A stretch of 64,000 nucleotides of DNA from assembly GCA_003024785.1 (NCBI GenBank), contig PUQB01000026.1:310001-374000 (forward strand), read 5' to 3'. Below the pieces are notes generated by a model. It saw only the letters and a list, made by a program, of their open reading frames with translations, searched no databases and had not been told where the DNA came from. Positions 1 to 15,270 of this stretch are shown piece after piece. The stretch is from Selaginella tamariscina (lineage: Eukaryota > Streptophyta > Lycopodiopsida > Selaginellales > Selaginellaceae). Position numbers and translations under genes: made by a program. Positions within the stretch are counted from its first letter, which is position 1. Every line of letters begins with the position of its first letter.

Positions 1-12
1 ATCAGTCTAAAG

Positions 13-43
<31 letters not shown>

Positions 44-3000
44 CCTCCACCTCTGTTGCTCTTGAAGTATCTCTGAAGCTGATCTATGATGCCAATAAAC
101 ACCAACATGGGTTGTACAATACTGAACAGCTGCTCACTAGTAACAGGTTCTTTAGTATCTGAGGTTTGGCTTAAACTCGGGCTAAACAACTCCAATGGCT
201 CCGAGTTGGAGTTGTGGAGGGAAGTGGGGAAGCCGGTGGAAGCTGTCGTCCCTGCTTGTGTAGCATGTATGCATGAACTGCTCCCCTTTGCAAGAACGTT
301 TTCCTGCGTTAGGATATGTTAGTAGAAATCATGTCTATAATGTATATTTAAGTAAATGTATGATTTCAACATATATACACTTTACCTGTGTTGTTGCCAC
401 TCTTCGTGCGATGAAGCAGAAGAGATTGAACCATCATATACTGTACATTGTCATCTGAAGAAGACGAGGACGAGGGTGATTTCTGTGGCGTCTGTGTATT
501 CGGGATCGGAGAAGGTTCATTCTGGAGGTATGTTTGGAGAAACTTGACTGAGGTTCGTCTTTGGCTTGGTCCTTGTTGGTCCAGGAGATGACGGGCCATT
601 TGCACCATGAAGGAAGTAGTCGTGAGTTACTCTCTTTTCCACCTCCTTTGCTATCTGCGCTGAATGAAGCCCCTGTGGCAAACCTTCCTAGCATCTGTTC
701 GGAAAACAAGCATGAGACATTATATAAAATGCACAAAGATACATAAATAGATGTTTAAACTTTGACTTGTACATCTATTATTCTGCAACATATATACACA
801 TACAACTAGACACATGCACGTCCTGTACCGTCAATAAGTAAAGTTACACACAAAGAGCGTATAAACACTCATGTGCGCGCAGCACGTAGAGGAAATAGGG
901 TAATGACTAACCAGGACAATTCGTAAGTGATGAGTCGAAGGCGGCTACCATCAGCACGTCCAAGAGAGTTCAAGTTATCCCAAAAAGTATCAACACATCT
1001 GGAATATGCCGAGAGTGGAATAGCAGGTCCTCGTAGAGGATACAGATTATTGCAAAGTGTCTCATTGTTCCTCAATGCAGCACCTATGGAGATATATATT
1101 AGTATTAAAAGAGATAGATATTGTTATATAAGCATGGTATTTTACCTTCCCATTCTTTCTTAGGAGTCTTCAATGATGCATCTGCTCGTTTCGCTTCCTA
1201 CATAATTTACACACATGGTTAACAGGGTATCATATAAATTTAGTGTACTGATGCAATATGTATTGTAAATTGTGTGTGTATGTTATAATGTATGCCAGAG
1301 TATTAAAATAGCGTTTACAATATATTTATCATAACAGTTTACAGAATATTTACAATATATAAGGATATTTACCTGGTGGCACTGAAAATGGATCACATTG
1401 AAATGGCTGACTGTTGTGTACACCCATTCGGCACGGCCATGCACTGTGGTAAGAAACATAAGTAGAAATACCACTAGAAAAGAAGAAACACAGACACAAA
1501 CACAAAACGAAATTACAAACTTACTGCTAGAGCCAATGTTCACACGTTTGCTGTACGAGTAAGTTCCAAGCATGTCTGTTGGTCGGAGTTTGTACCTTCA
1601 CGGCAAACCATGCATGCTAGTCCGCTCCTCTTCTTCCACATCTTCCAGTCCTTCGATCTTCGGCTTGGAGATTACTATTCGTTCTCCACCGTCCGATCTT
1701 AGTTCTCGTTTCATTCCAAGTCCCTACAGAAGACATTGTATTAGAAATCAGTTATGCTTATTTTATAACAATAAGCCCACTGCATATGTTCGAATCTTAT
1801 GGTAAATAGTACATAATTAACTTAAATCATATCCAGAGAATTCTCTCTCTCTCTCTCTCACACAAGTATTCCAAGAATATTCTATACGAGGTGCAAGATT
1901 ACATTCGTATATACACACTACGATAATGAAGTAGCAGGATGCTATCACGAATACTGTAAATACTTATAAAAGCACGGTCGAGTATACAGTGCCTAAACCA
2001 TGTGTATATACGGTATACTTCCAGCGGAAACAAGGCCGGCGGCCGGCCGCACATGATTGCTACTCCCACCCGAAACGGTGATCACGCGAGACACGATCAT
2101 CGGCCCGGCCGACGAACAACATTATGTATATATAGTGAAGTACTCAAGTCTCTAATACCACATAACGTGTGACAATAGTATTTTCTATGCCTCTGCTATA
2201 AAGTATACTGCTTAATTGAAATGCAAATCTGCTTACTGTTGCTTATACAACGTAAATGATCATATATCAGATAATATATTGCACGTGAATCTTATAATGT
2301 AATAGTATACTACACTGTAAGCTAATATATATACCTGCAGGAGCTCTTCTCTACGTTGTAAAGCACGTCTTCTCATCTCATCACGGGTTGTCTCACGCAG
2401 ATTCCAAACAGCTTCAGCAAGAAATCCTTCGCCACAAGATTCCTTGTCAGACAAAGTATCAAGAAGATTTTCAGCTCTTGCACCAATCTCGTTGTCTCCG
2501 GATATTCCCTCCATTGCATGAAGAAGGGATAAAAATATTCTCTTCCTCTAGACACTGTTGAATTTTCCTGTGTCCTCTGGCTAGACCTGCAAGAGTTTGA
2601 TATTAGCACTTATATGCATAACAGACGTATACAATTACGCATATATATGCATTGTACAAATGCATAAAAAAATAGTAAGGTATATCTGTTTGTTAGCGTG
2701 TATATGACATATGTAGGTGATATCGTGCGACAAATTGATTAAAATATTTTTAACATGACTAGGAATGTACTCAAACACACAAAGAAAATATAATGAAGAT
2801 AATATCAAATGTTAACTAACCTCGAAGCATGGAGAGGATTATAGGCACAGATGCCAGATCTGAAGCTCGAGTCCATTCTGGAGATGCCCGGTGATCGCTC
2901 TTTCTTTCAGTGAATGGGAATGCCTCCTTCAGTAACTTATTGCCACTATAAATCAAGTACAATGTCTTTATACATACAACTATTTGTCGCATATCTACAG

Positions 3001-6000
3001 ACACAACAGACAAAGGGAGATGACGCTTACCCGAAAGGATGCCCTTTTCCAAGATGAGATCTTTCAGTCGTTCACCATTTGCATTAACCTTAATAGCTTC
3101 TGCAACCTTAACGAAGTTATCGAGGGCGAATCTGTGCAAGTTGGCCTTTTGAGCGACCGCAGCGTCTTTAGAATTCTCGGAATATTCACTCTGAAGTTTG
3201 TCGAATGCTCCCCAGTCCATCAAGTAGTGCAGAAAATGCTCTACTAAAACTTCCATAGCTGCTTGCTCTCCGTATGTCAGATATGGTAGAATTCTTGCAA
3301 CTGTATCACTGCTCCTATGCTGCTTGGACTGTACATTACATAGACCTTAATCAGTATATCTGTACACACATGTACATGTGTCTTTTGTACTAATGCATTA
3401 TTATAGAATGTAATTCAACAGTATAACATAATCTATTACATGCACATGTATGTACTTCACATATGTCACACACGCACACGCACAGACTTCATGCTATATA
3501 CGGCTAAACGGTGAAAGAGTGGCACCATTGTAGTGTGTGTGTGTCTATATATATATTAGTATGCATATAACATCGTCACATAAATTAATAGTACAACCGC
3601 GGGTATATAATATATACTATGTATTCTCCCGAGAGAGAAAGAGACCTGTTTGTAAGTGTTGGGATTGGACAATCGTTCCAAGAACATTAATACTCCTTTT
3701 GCTGCCTGTTCACCCCGTGAAATACCTGCTCGGTTCGTGCTCAAAGCTCCTTCAGAAACTCCAACATCACTTTCATTTGCCTCCGTAACCAGACACTCCA
3801 CTATAAGCAGTAGACTTTCGACCAAATCTAAACATTCACAGAACAAAGACTATTAACACACTAAAGCGCGCGCGGGCGTACACACACACAAGATTTATAT
3901 TATTATTTTTTACCAGCAGAGGAGAAAGCTCTGTTTGCAGTTTCTAAGAGGATATCCAGAGCACCAAGCTGAAGAAGTGCTTGCCGGTTAGCTCTAATCT
4001 TGCAGCAAAACATGAGCAGCTTAAGTACTAAACCAACTTGCTCTTGGCCAGATTTTAGCTCCTCATCCGTAAATTCCTGAATATAAGAGACGCTGATATG
4101 CATATGACACAAATAAAACACAAAACAAGGATTATATATAGATGGAAAAGACACATTCATACATGTAACTTCCAACTATTCGGTGTTCAAAACTGCACAC
4201 ACACATAACCACGCGCGCACACACACATTACCTCGACCATTTTGAGAAGGACACTCAAGCCACCACACTCTTTCATAACTCCAGTTATTGCAAATTCAAC
4301 TTCTGGATCCTGTGTTTCTTCTCTGTCATCGTCTAGCTCCTTTATCATTGGTTCTGTTGCTTCCCCATCAAGTCCCTGTGCAACGTCAACATTGAAACTA
4401 TTATGTATATAGCATCTATAACATTATGAACATGCGACAATTATTAATACAGACCATGAATACAAGCTTTTGATATTGAAATATATATATTATATATGTG
4501 TGTGTGTGTGTGTGTGTAACACAAAATAGTTAACCTGAAGTCTGTAGGTAACGGTCATTGGAGGACACTCTCGACCAGTGGAAAGCCCAGCAGCAGTCAA
4601 CAAACTAGAGCCAATAGCAGAATTCGCAACCTGATTGTGTGCTTTTCGCCAGACCTTCAAAGAAATTAAGAAGTTCAGTAAGTTTTATACATACATACGT
4701 GTGTCTATGTGGATGTGTGTGTGTTGAACGTTAATGGAAGTCCATATTCTATATGTATATATCAACTATAGTGCATATGCCAGTTTACAATACACTCGAG
4801 ATATAATTATGTTATACTAATATAATAGTTCGATAGTACTACAGTATGTGTATGTATATGTGTGTGTATATATATATATATATTATGCTATTGGCTCTAT
4901 ATATACACCTGCTCATAAACTTGAGCAACAGTGAGATCCAAAGATATGATGCTTCCAGCAACAAGAAGCTCCATACTATAATCATCTTCGAGAAGAGCAA
5001 TCATTTCAAGCTGCTGGCATATCTTGTTCTTTACATCTCGCATCAAAGGACCAACTTCAAGGCTTGAATAAGGGTTCTTCGTCATCGACCCTGCACGAGA
5101 AAATAAAATAAATACGCTAATTTTTGTATAATATATAAACCATATGTGTAAAGCTAAACGCTGGATAAAAGTAGCTGAAAATACAGTGACAATATATTAA
5201 TAATCGTAAATACCTCGGATAAACTCTTCTTGCGTGAGCCTTATTAAGCACAAGCATGTAGGCAGGCTCTGGTTTTGTTGGACAAATGATGTTGCAAAGT
5301 TGCTCCAAAATAAACTGCATGTTTCACAATTAAGCCACATACCCTGTACTATAATATATTTATGTACTGCATGACAATCTTAGACTATGCACTCACATGT
5401 ATATACTGTAATGGTAATGATAGCAAAAGCTTACCAGGCAGCGGCGATCTTTCTTATCCTGGTTATGCAGTTGAAGTCCAGAAACACAAGCACGAATAAA
5501 ATGCCTTTTGTTCTCGTGGCTTTCCTGAAGCAAGTTATCCAACAGCTCACGAAGTAAACGTCCACAGTCACTGATAAGCTTAGTCTTCTGCACTACGAGG
5601 CCCCTAATCACCAATAAGGCCTCCAACACTTGTGAAAGTAGACTCTCCTTCATAAATCTGATAACAAATGATAAAAACAGAACAGCATATTATTATCTAC
5701 TCAGATAATATATTAGTTTAACTATGTAAGTTTATTATGTAGTAATCTATATGAAAGTACAATTAACTAAGAATATGAAGTAGCTAAAGATGACAATATC
5801 GTGTAAAGACTTGCCTGGTTCGTATGTTTGGAACTTGCAAAAACTTGTTGAGAAGCTCAATGAGCTTATGAAGAGTATATCCTTGAGAAATATCCGTATG
5901 AAAGCTCCGCTCCTGTGCCTCTACACGTGTAACTTCCTCGGTAATGAGACCGCATGACGTACGTAAGAAACCTGGACGTTAATCATGTTAAATATGCTAC

Positions 6001-6307
6001 ACATTACAACTATAAGTTTTGATGTACAGCTTTACCAACTATATTGAACACATAATCCATCTTTGTACATCTCTATAATATGGAGAGGCCGGATTATAAA
6101 TACATATTTATAATACCTCGGACTGTAAGATAGAGACGAGCATCTTTAGGTTCTATCATCTTGAAGAGTAGCTCAAAGTACTCCGCAGCACATTCTCCAG
6201 CCGTTCTCGATGCAGGTAACAGGTTCATAAACAAGTTGAGGAACTTTGACCTCCGAGCCTTTAAAAACGAGTAGGATTGAGTATAATATATTTTTAGTTA
6301 CACACCC

Positions 6308-6345
<38 letters not shown>

Positions 6346-9300
6346 CGCATAGATACGAACCGCACTCCCGAAAACAATTAACGACTACACACACACACAA
6401 ACACTGGCTATAGGGATATTATACACATATCAAACATATATGCATGTATACATCTATACCTGGCTTTGTGAACAAAGAACCTCGATTAAAGCACACATCT
6501 CCTGCCTGATCTGTTGCGAACACGCACTTAAAACAAGCTCCTTAACCCAACTGCTGTCTTCAAAACAGCGTAGATCATCACTTATTGAGGATCTGGATTT
6601 GCACGCCTTTCTCTTCCACCGTAGCATATATTTAAGTGCAAGTGCGTCCGTACGTCGCGAGTCCTTTCTTACTTTCTGGGATACGGTCAGCCTTCGTACA
6701 AAGTCCTTGTACGTTGCACCGCTTCGCCATTCGACGTAGTTTACCAGCAATAAATCTTGCTGGTTACCCTCCGTAAACTCATCCACGGTCTCCTTTGTTG
6801 GCTTTGACGCAGTCGCAGGAGGCTCCTGCATGTTTGAAAGTTAGATATGCACCTATAGACACCTAAAGACGCATATATGTATATAGACACATGTATAAAC
6901 ATACAAACATATAGGATACGCAATAAAATATTCTGTATTATGATCAGTTATGTATTCATTATACTAATGTTTACCATAAGAATTGTGGATGGAGTCTTTG
7001 GAACGAGTGATTTCACATCGGTAGATTTCACATCAGAAGCTGGAGTTTCTGCTTTTGGAGGAGTACACGCCTGTGATATGATCCTCAGAGCTGGAAGTAT
7101 GATATGCTCGGCGATGACAGGATGCTTTGCACCCACTTGTATAGAACGGAACAGAAGCTGAAAGGCAACGTGTAGCTTTGCCTCCCAGAAATCATCTCCC
7201 AAAGAGCATGTCTCAGAAAGAAGCTGCAAAAACATATACATATACGTAACTATCTAAATAAACATATATATGCCACGACATATACATGTGTCTCTATGTG
7301 TGTACGGACGTATAAATTAGTATGCATTACATATAATTATCTTATATATGGGTATACGTATTAATACGAACAGATGAGAATACCTGCATCTCGTCACGGA
7401 CACAAGCAGCAACATCCATAGATCGATGATGCTCCAAGCAGTAAATAACCTTCTGTTTAATCAGTTCATTAAGCTCTGCAACAGCAGCCGGGTCACCTTC
7501 CGTGAAGGCCGAAAGAACACTCCGAGCCTGAATCCGAGCCGACTTGGGACCCTGATGTATGTTGTTCTCAAAGAGCTCGGACAGTATCCCAGCTGATACG
7601 AGCTGTTGACGACAATATGGGATCTTTGCTAGGATCTGTAGCCACTCCAAACAGTGCCCAACGAACGTGTTTGCACACCCGAAGCAGCGGTTTGGGTGCC
7701 TCTGTGCCGAGAAGGAAACATTTGCTGTGCCTTATAACAGGCAAATGTTAGCTAGAATACACAACCGCAGCATACGGCCATATACATAATTACATACATG
7801 CATAACATCGACAATTGCACTGATAGTTAGATAACACATACACACATGGATACATAAGATGTACTTACTACATACACACGTGATAGACATGCATACCTGG
7901 GGATTTCTTGCGCTCCAGATAAGACATTAGGACACGACGGAGTCCTTGAAGAGTTTGTACCTACGGAAATGAAAAGTTGTAGCTGAACAATGTTTCACTA
8001 TATATTACATGTCTATATAGTTGAGGCTTACACTTTTGCTGACAGAGTCGAACGCCATTTTACACTTCTCTCCGTATAGAACACCGAGTATAGCAATTTT
8101 TCTATTAATCTTAAACGAGGCCGAACCCGGGAGTGAAACCATTTGCTGAACAGAATCCTTCTGCTGCTGAGTAGAAACTTCAGTATATCATAAACTTCGC
8201 ACACACACACGTGATTAAAATATCTATGTTTGTGATTGAAATATCTACATGATGTAGCATTCACTATATACGTATAGACACATATTGAAGATTGAAGATC
8301 TATACAGTGTATGAATAGGCATATAGATGTTCCTATACCTGCTGGGAATCAACCTCGGTCTCACCAATACTCGAGACGAGTTTCATCAGTGGCTTCTTAT
8401 ATCCCAGGAGTTGTTGGTATCTTTTGTGAGCGTTCTCGGATTCTGCCTCAATCGCAGCGAGTCCCTGATTATAAAAAGAAAAAGACCGAGATTAATATAT
8501 CAACAATTAACTAGACTATTATAGTACACGTATATCAAAAGAGGTAAATACAACATCATAACCATCCAGTGCACAGTGATAATATAAAAGTTTGCTTAGT
8601 ATACGAAGAAGATATGCAACATAACAGCTTTTCACATATATATGATATCATAGACATTCAAATCTGCAGATAACAGAAGTTCTGAATATAACAACAGTAT
8701 TTTAGCTAATCATGTGCATTAAGTAAATCTTACCTTCTTCATATCCTCGTCATTCTCCATCCGGTCAAAAGTATAACTGGGCTTAGCCATGAAATTAAAC
8801 TCGAAACGTCCATATTTGCTGTACCCACATTCATTGCACAGAAACGAGTCCAGGTTCTCGTAATTGATGTTTCTACACTGCCGGCATTGGTAAGCGTTCT
8901 CATGACAGTTGCTACATATCCCGTGCTTATCCGTCACAACACGGCTGCACCTAGGACACTGTAGTGACTCCAGTGAAGCAGCCTGCAGGACGTAGATAAT
9001 CATGTATAAGAGTTAATATCAGCCTTAATTAACAGTATTACGTACAATATTAAGATATAACGAGTCAAACAACAGAAATACTATCTATATTAATCATACA
9101 TGCAAATATATGTGCGTGCGTATACACAAACCTGCAGATTCTCATAAAATGCGTCCAGCTCGATCATGAAGTTGCAAGCAGTTATTGGAATGGGAAATTC
9201 CACCTTAAGCTCTGTCTGACCGAAGTTCAACTGACAGCTTCTAGCACGTTTCCATAGAGACCTGTTATCATAGTACAAATTAGTAATCATTATATACTGA

Positions 9301-12300
9301 TGTATACATGAGCATGCACTACACATACATACATGCTACCGTGATACGATATATTGATCTATGTACCTATTATTCTTGAGCTCTGAGAGGTCGGCAACTA
9401 CTCTGTTGTTATAATACAGGTTGAGCACTTTGACAGACTTTGAACGCCTTGGCTCGTGTACGTTCATTGAGACACTTTGGATAGTGTGGCTTCCAACGCA
9501 TTTGACCAGGATTCTGTTGTCCGTGAACTTTGTTTCTGCCTGCATAGCCCGATACAAGTCACTGTCTGCATGTGCGAGAGCGAGCGAGCGACCCCAGGAG
9601 AGAGAGAGAGAGAGAGAGAAAAGAGAGAGAGGTACCTTGATAGTCTCAAGTTTCATCCGAGTATATGGAATCTCGGGAGAGTTGCAAGCAAGGCACGGTT
9701 CACTCTCTAAGTAGTATCCATCGAATTCCACCAAACTCACAAGTGTACTGTAGATTCTAGAGTTTGGATGGTTTGCAAGGAGCTACACAAAACATGTAAG
9801 ATCAGCAACAATACATAGATGATATACAATGTACATCGAGTCATATTAACATTAATATATGTATTACTTCGTTTTGGAGACGAAGAGCCTCGAATATCTT
9901 CTTAATAGTGTTCGCAGTCAAGCAGCCTTGTACAAGTACAGTCTCCGGATTATCAAGAGCAATCTCTTGTGTTCCCTTCTTCAATAGCCACGATAGAAGC
10001 TCAGTGAATTCCTGTACATTCTGACCGTAGGATGGCAGCATCGGGATTCGTTCTAGTAGACAGGTAAGTAGTAAGACTCTAAACGCCTCTTCACCATGGT
10101 ACCATGCACCCGATAACACTGCCTTGGCCTCAGAACGCACCTTAAACATTTGAGTTAAGAGTTAAACGGCATTACACACACACACATACATGTATATATA
10201 TCGTACGTTCTGTCAATACACTGCAGTACATAAGTTTCACTGTACTACGTAGCAAGGGATATACACAAACACACATACGTCCATATGTATTGTATGTATG
10301 TATATTCATATATGAACGTACTGAAGAAGCGTTCCATTCGAGAAAAACGTGTCAAGGAAGTTCTTCAAATTCTTGGCATCTTCCCCAACGAGCTGCTCCA
10401 CTGCCTGCTTCATATCCAAGTAATTGGTTTCTTCACTGCCACCTTTCTTCTCTTTCTTTCCTTCGTACGACTCCTGTAAAGAAATTATGATTATACGAAT
10501 GCAACACGTGTCTACGTGTGTGTGGATATGAGAAGCGCCTACCTTCTTTGATGTACTCAAGTCCCTCCCAGAGAAGAAAACCAGTGAAAGCAGCTTTAGA
10601 GTCTGTCATTGCACAAAGCACCCGGTTAAATGTTATTGCACATAAGTTTAAACTATCAAAAGTAAAATAGTCAACCAGTTGTATGTCACATGTATTGAAG
10701 AATAGATAGCTGTCATTCATTATTGTACTTATTCTATACGTGTCATAAATAGTTACCTGTACAACGAGTTCCTCCACAAAGAAGAAGGAACCACTTAGTA
10801 AAAAAGGATAACTTCTGAGTGTCGCGTGCAATATTTCTGCCAGTTCCGGGGCCTCGCTGATGCAACCTATTAAGACAAGTGATTTAAGAAAATCCATTGC
10901 GCAAATATGGTTAGACTAGATGAATACTAATCTATATATTTTACAAAAACTAACGAATAAAATACTACCGAGTATCGACATTGTACACATTAATACTAAA
11001 TATCTACAGGTGTCTCTATGATTATACCTCGCCAATAAGCGATAAACATTTGAGAACTTTGACACTCCTCTCGTAGGGAACAGGTACTTGAAAACCACCA
11101 GATTTGTTCACCAACTTATAGAGCTTCTTCACCTCCCTGTTAAGCTGCCATGCATCTCGTACATTATAATAGTGACTCTTGGATCCACACATGTGCAGCA
11201 ATAGCCTGCGTGCATATTTCCGTACAAAGGTTGTGTGTGGATTGTTGAAATATCCACATAGTACGTCTTGCCAACCATCGAGCTTGAGTTCAACGCCGGG
11301 ACATTTAGATTGCTCCTATAAGTTAGCGTAAATATACCAAACATATACAAAAGCTATTGAGTACCAAATACGACACCCTTATAGCAGTCTATAGTGCAAA
11401 TATACATCAGGCAAGCCTGTGTATAATCACATTCCGATTAATATCATACTAGAATATAATTAATAGTGTGTAACGTACTATATTACATCATATTATATTA
11501 CCGCAATAATAACAATGCGAAGCAGCTACTTGCGTTGTTAAACATGTACAGGGCACAAGCAGATGACGCAATTACTAAACACTATATGCCCAAACGTTCC
11601 ATCACATAAATAGCGTAAAATTACTTACAATAACTAATACTTGCATACTATAAGATACATAGCAAGAAGCAAGAGCCGGGGCTTCATAACACAGTCACAC
11701 ATATGTATGGGTGTGCGTATGCGCGTGTTACGTTTAGGTACATCAGTGTAACAGGCATATTCATACACACACACACTGTATGTGTGTGTGTGTAAAAGAT
11801 AAAATATTTTACCTTATCGCTGGATTTCTCAGACTTCCCGGGACGAATGAGACTGTAAGTAAGACGGAAGACACTCTCAAGTAGAAGCTTGTGAAACTCC
11901 GCAAACAGGTCACCCTATGGCTTTTCGCATAGGAATCTGAGAAGAAAGGTGTAAAACTCCCTGCTGCAAACTCCCGTCTTACAGTTAATAAAGCTCCACA
12001 CGGTGCGTTTGTTGAGGAACCGCAGCTTGATTCCTGACATGTCATTATGTAAATATATTCACTAGATATGTATAAGCGTGTACACCATGACCAATATACT
12101 TCCATAATTCATATATATATGCGTGTGTTTGTGTTTACATACACATGATTAATATTAAAACTACTTGCAGGTATTATGGTATAGACAAGTATGTACATAT
12201 GAATTCTGGTAATTATATGTCTCATTATATTAATTACCTGGGTTCTTGAGGAGCTTTTAAACACGTGAGTGAGCTGTGAGTGATGTTAAGAAGATAGTTG

Positions 12301-15234
12301 ACAAGGGACTGCTGTCGAAGCATTGCACATGAACGATCATATTCAACTGTATTCTTTTCACTTGCTGGTGCCTCACCTAAAATGAATAATATTATATATG
12401 TATAAACTTGATTCTATAGAAAACTAATTTCACAACACGTGTATTATATTGTATAGTACACTGTATATTAATAGCACCGCAGAACTAATTGTACATGCTT
12501 TAGTAGATTGATAAGTTATTAAATGATACAAGCTTGAGTGTGAAACTATTGTTTTATCAAAACAACACGTATTGACTAGAGCAGTAAACTACCAAGTCTA
12601 AAGCTCAAATACATATATAACCTATGAAAAAGAATTACCTGACTCCTTAGGCTGACCATGTACAGAACCCGGCTGATGCCAATGCCGAAGAAGTAAAGTA
12701 TAGAACATGAAAATAAGTATAGCAACCTCCCAAACCCCGATCGTGATTTGACAGGAATGAAACTTCCGACCTCCAGTTCATCAAGCAGAACTTTTACCAC
12801 TTTCTCAAGTGAGACTTCAAACAGAGGGCTCGAAGGGGCATTCGTGAGTCTGTAGAAAAGCTGCATAATGGGGATAGCCATCGTACCGTTGGTATTCTTC
12901 GTCCAGCCACGTAGATTGTCGAGTAAACCGGTCAATAGTAAAGAGTTGACTAAAGTTTTTGACGGGGAGACAGAAGGCGTTGACTTTGTTTCAGCCACCT
13001 GGCCCTCGTTGAATCCATCGTTGACTGGCATTGACGTTGACGTCGACTGGAGGCTGAGCTCAGTTGCCATTTGTAGTAAGCTTTCTTCGCTTAAGTCATC
13101 TATGGACGTATACTGCATTTCCGTATTTTCACCTCCTAAGAGAAAGATGTAAAGGTTAATAAGTTATTTATATACTTATGCATGTGATGTAAGCATGCGA
13201 AGTATTTGTGTATAAATGTGTGTGTGTTATGTACATTTGAACCACAATGTACACACACACCTGTCTCGGGTTCAATGGGGATTGCAGTCATTGGATGTTC
13301 CCTTGTATGAGGGGGTGGGAGCTGGTCAGCATCCATAACCTCGAAACAGGCTTCACACAGATCAAAGTCTGGGCAGATCGTACAGTGCCAACGCCTTCTC
13401 TGTATTGGTACGGTAAGCACCCGTCGCAACAATACTGTACGGAAGCGGTTCCCGGGTCTTCTTCTAACATCACTTGGCCTGAATTCCCTGTTGAAGCTCC
13501 GCTTTCTGAATGCAGTGATCCTGGTATTGAGAAAAATTTACATACATGTATCTATCTAACTCATCCAGGTATGGAAACAAAGTGTGTGTATGTGTGTGTG
13601 TCCGCGCGTGTGTCTGTGTGGTTTGAGAAATATATCTGTCTATACTGTGACTTAATATAAAGCTAATGATTTACGGTGGGATTTTACAATATAACATATT
13701 CTAGAGTAATACACGTCTGTATATATACACCCCACACATGACATACCTGTTCTAGAATTTTCTGCACCGTCATCTATAAGCAGCATTGTCTGCTTCGGAA
13801 GAGGGACTTGTAACAGCCTTGAAGAGATTGCCAAACTGACCAAGAAATATACTGTTTATTGAATATACTTATGTGGGTATTTACGTATATACGGAAGAAC
13901 CATTCTATTATGATTACTTAACTCGTTAACCATACTAGACGTCATATATTATACATGAGTATTAGTGTTTACAGTATATGCATACACACATATAGACGCT
14001 ATATAATATATAATATATTGCAGGACGTCAACTAGCTGTTCATCAACAGTTAACTTGCTACAGACTAGCGTGCTTATACTACTGTCATTATTTCAAGTAA
14101 GTATATATGAACAGATGCATATAGTCACTTCTTTATATAAGCAACCATTATACATCGTAGTATGTATAAAATACCTGCATGAAGAGCGAACAGCGTCCTG
14201 TGGGGAGAAAAGTAGCTTCTCGAGGAATGCAACAGCCGGTGCTACAGATGAAGTAGAAGAAAGGCATTCGGCATATCCGTAGATTAGATCCACTGTCAGC
14301 ACCACGAGGTCATTGATGGTTTGTGCATCTAGCTGTTCAGACAGTACAAGTATCTCCCATAACACAGACACAAGTCCATCTATGATTGAAGGCCCTTCAC
14401 CAAAAAACACTATAAAGATCAGTATATATATTTTCATATGAATTAACAAATATTAATTATACATATAGCACTATCAAGAAATTGCCTTAATCTCCATATT
14501 ATCACATTCCATATTCATATATATATACATCACGTATACAAATACATGTATAGATATGTTAGAATGTGGGGATGCATCTGATTAGTATATCGATGATATA
14601 AATGTGAGAAACTATTATATTACCATTGCGTTCCAAATAGGAGGCCAAGTTAGCAGGTCGATGAAGAGACACTTTGCAAACGGTCTTCGCTTGACTAGTA
14701 AAATCTTGAACCATCCATGACAGGCGGACACCTCCCAAACAAAGCTTTAACGCTAAAAGAGGACATGAGCGAGCAACCCCCGACAAAGACATCATATCTT
14801 TTGCCTGCCAAACAGAAAAAAGAAAAACAAACTATTAATACGATATCATTTTATTATAGATAGATTACAAAATTAATTACACTATATAACCGAAGTATAT
14901 CATGCAATTAATACTCACACTTATCTACATATTTGTATACCACATGAATAATGACATATTTACCTGATAATAGGCATCTTTGCTGGGTGACAAAGCACGA
15001 AGAACACGCCTTCCAGCAGACTGCAGAAGCGACTGCCTGTCGCTTTCGAACACGACTTCTAACACCGGTATGCATTTTGCCTTGCATTTCTCCATGTTAA
15101 AATCCTGTTTCAGGTTTACAATAGTACAACCGAGAGTCATATGTAATACATACATTATACCTATTATATCACTGTAGTCCTAGCATATCAGTATAACACA
15201 TTGTGTCATGACAATATATATATATATATATATA

Positions 15235-15270
<36 letters not shown>

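Noticed and set aside
11915..11917. Nonsense TAG in BIG (or stop reassignment)
   Set aside because: The upstream frame ends at [16 protein letters not shown]-to-GGG contraction explains the shift and no nonsense codon is needed.
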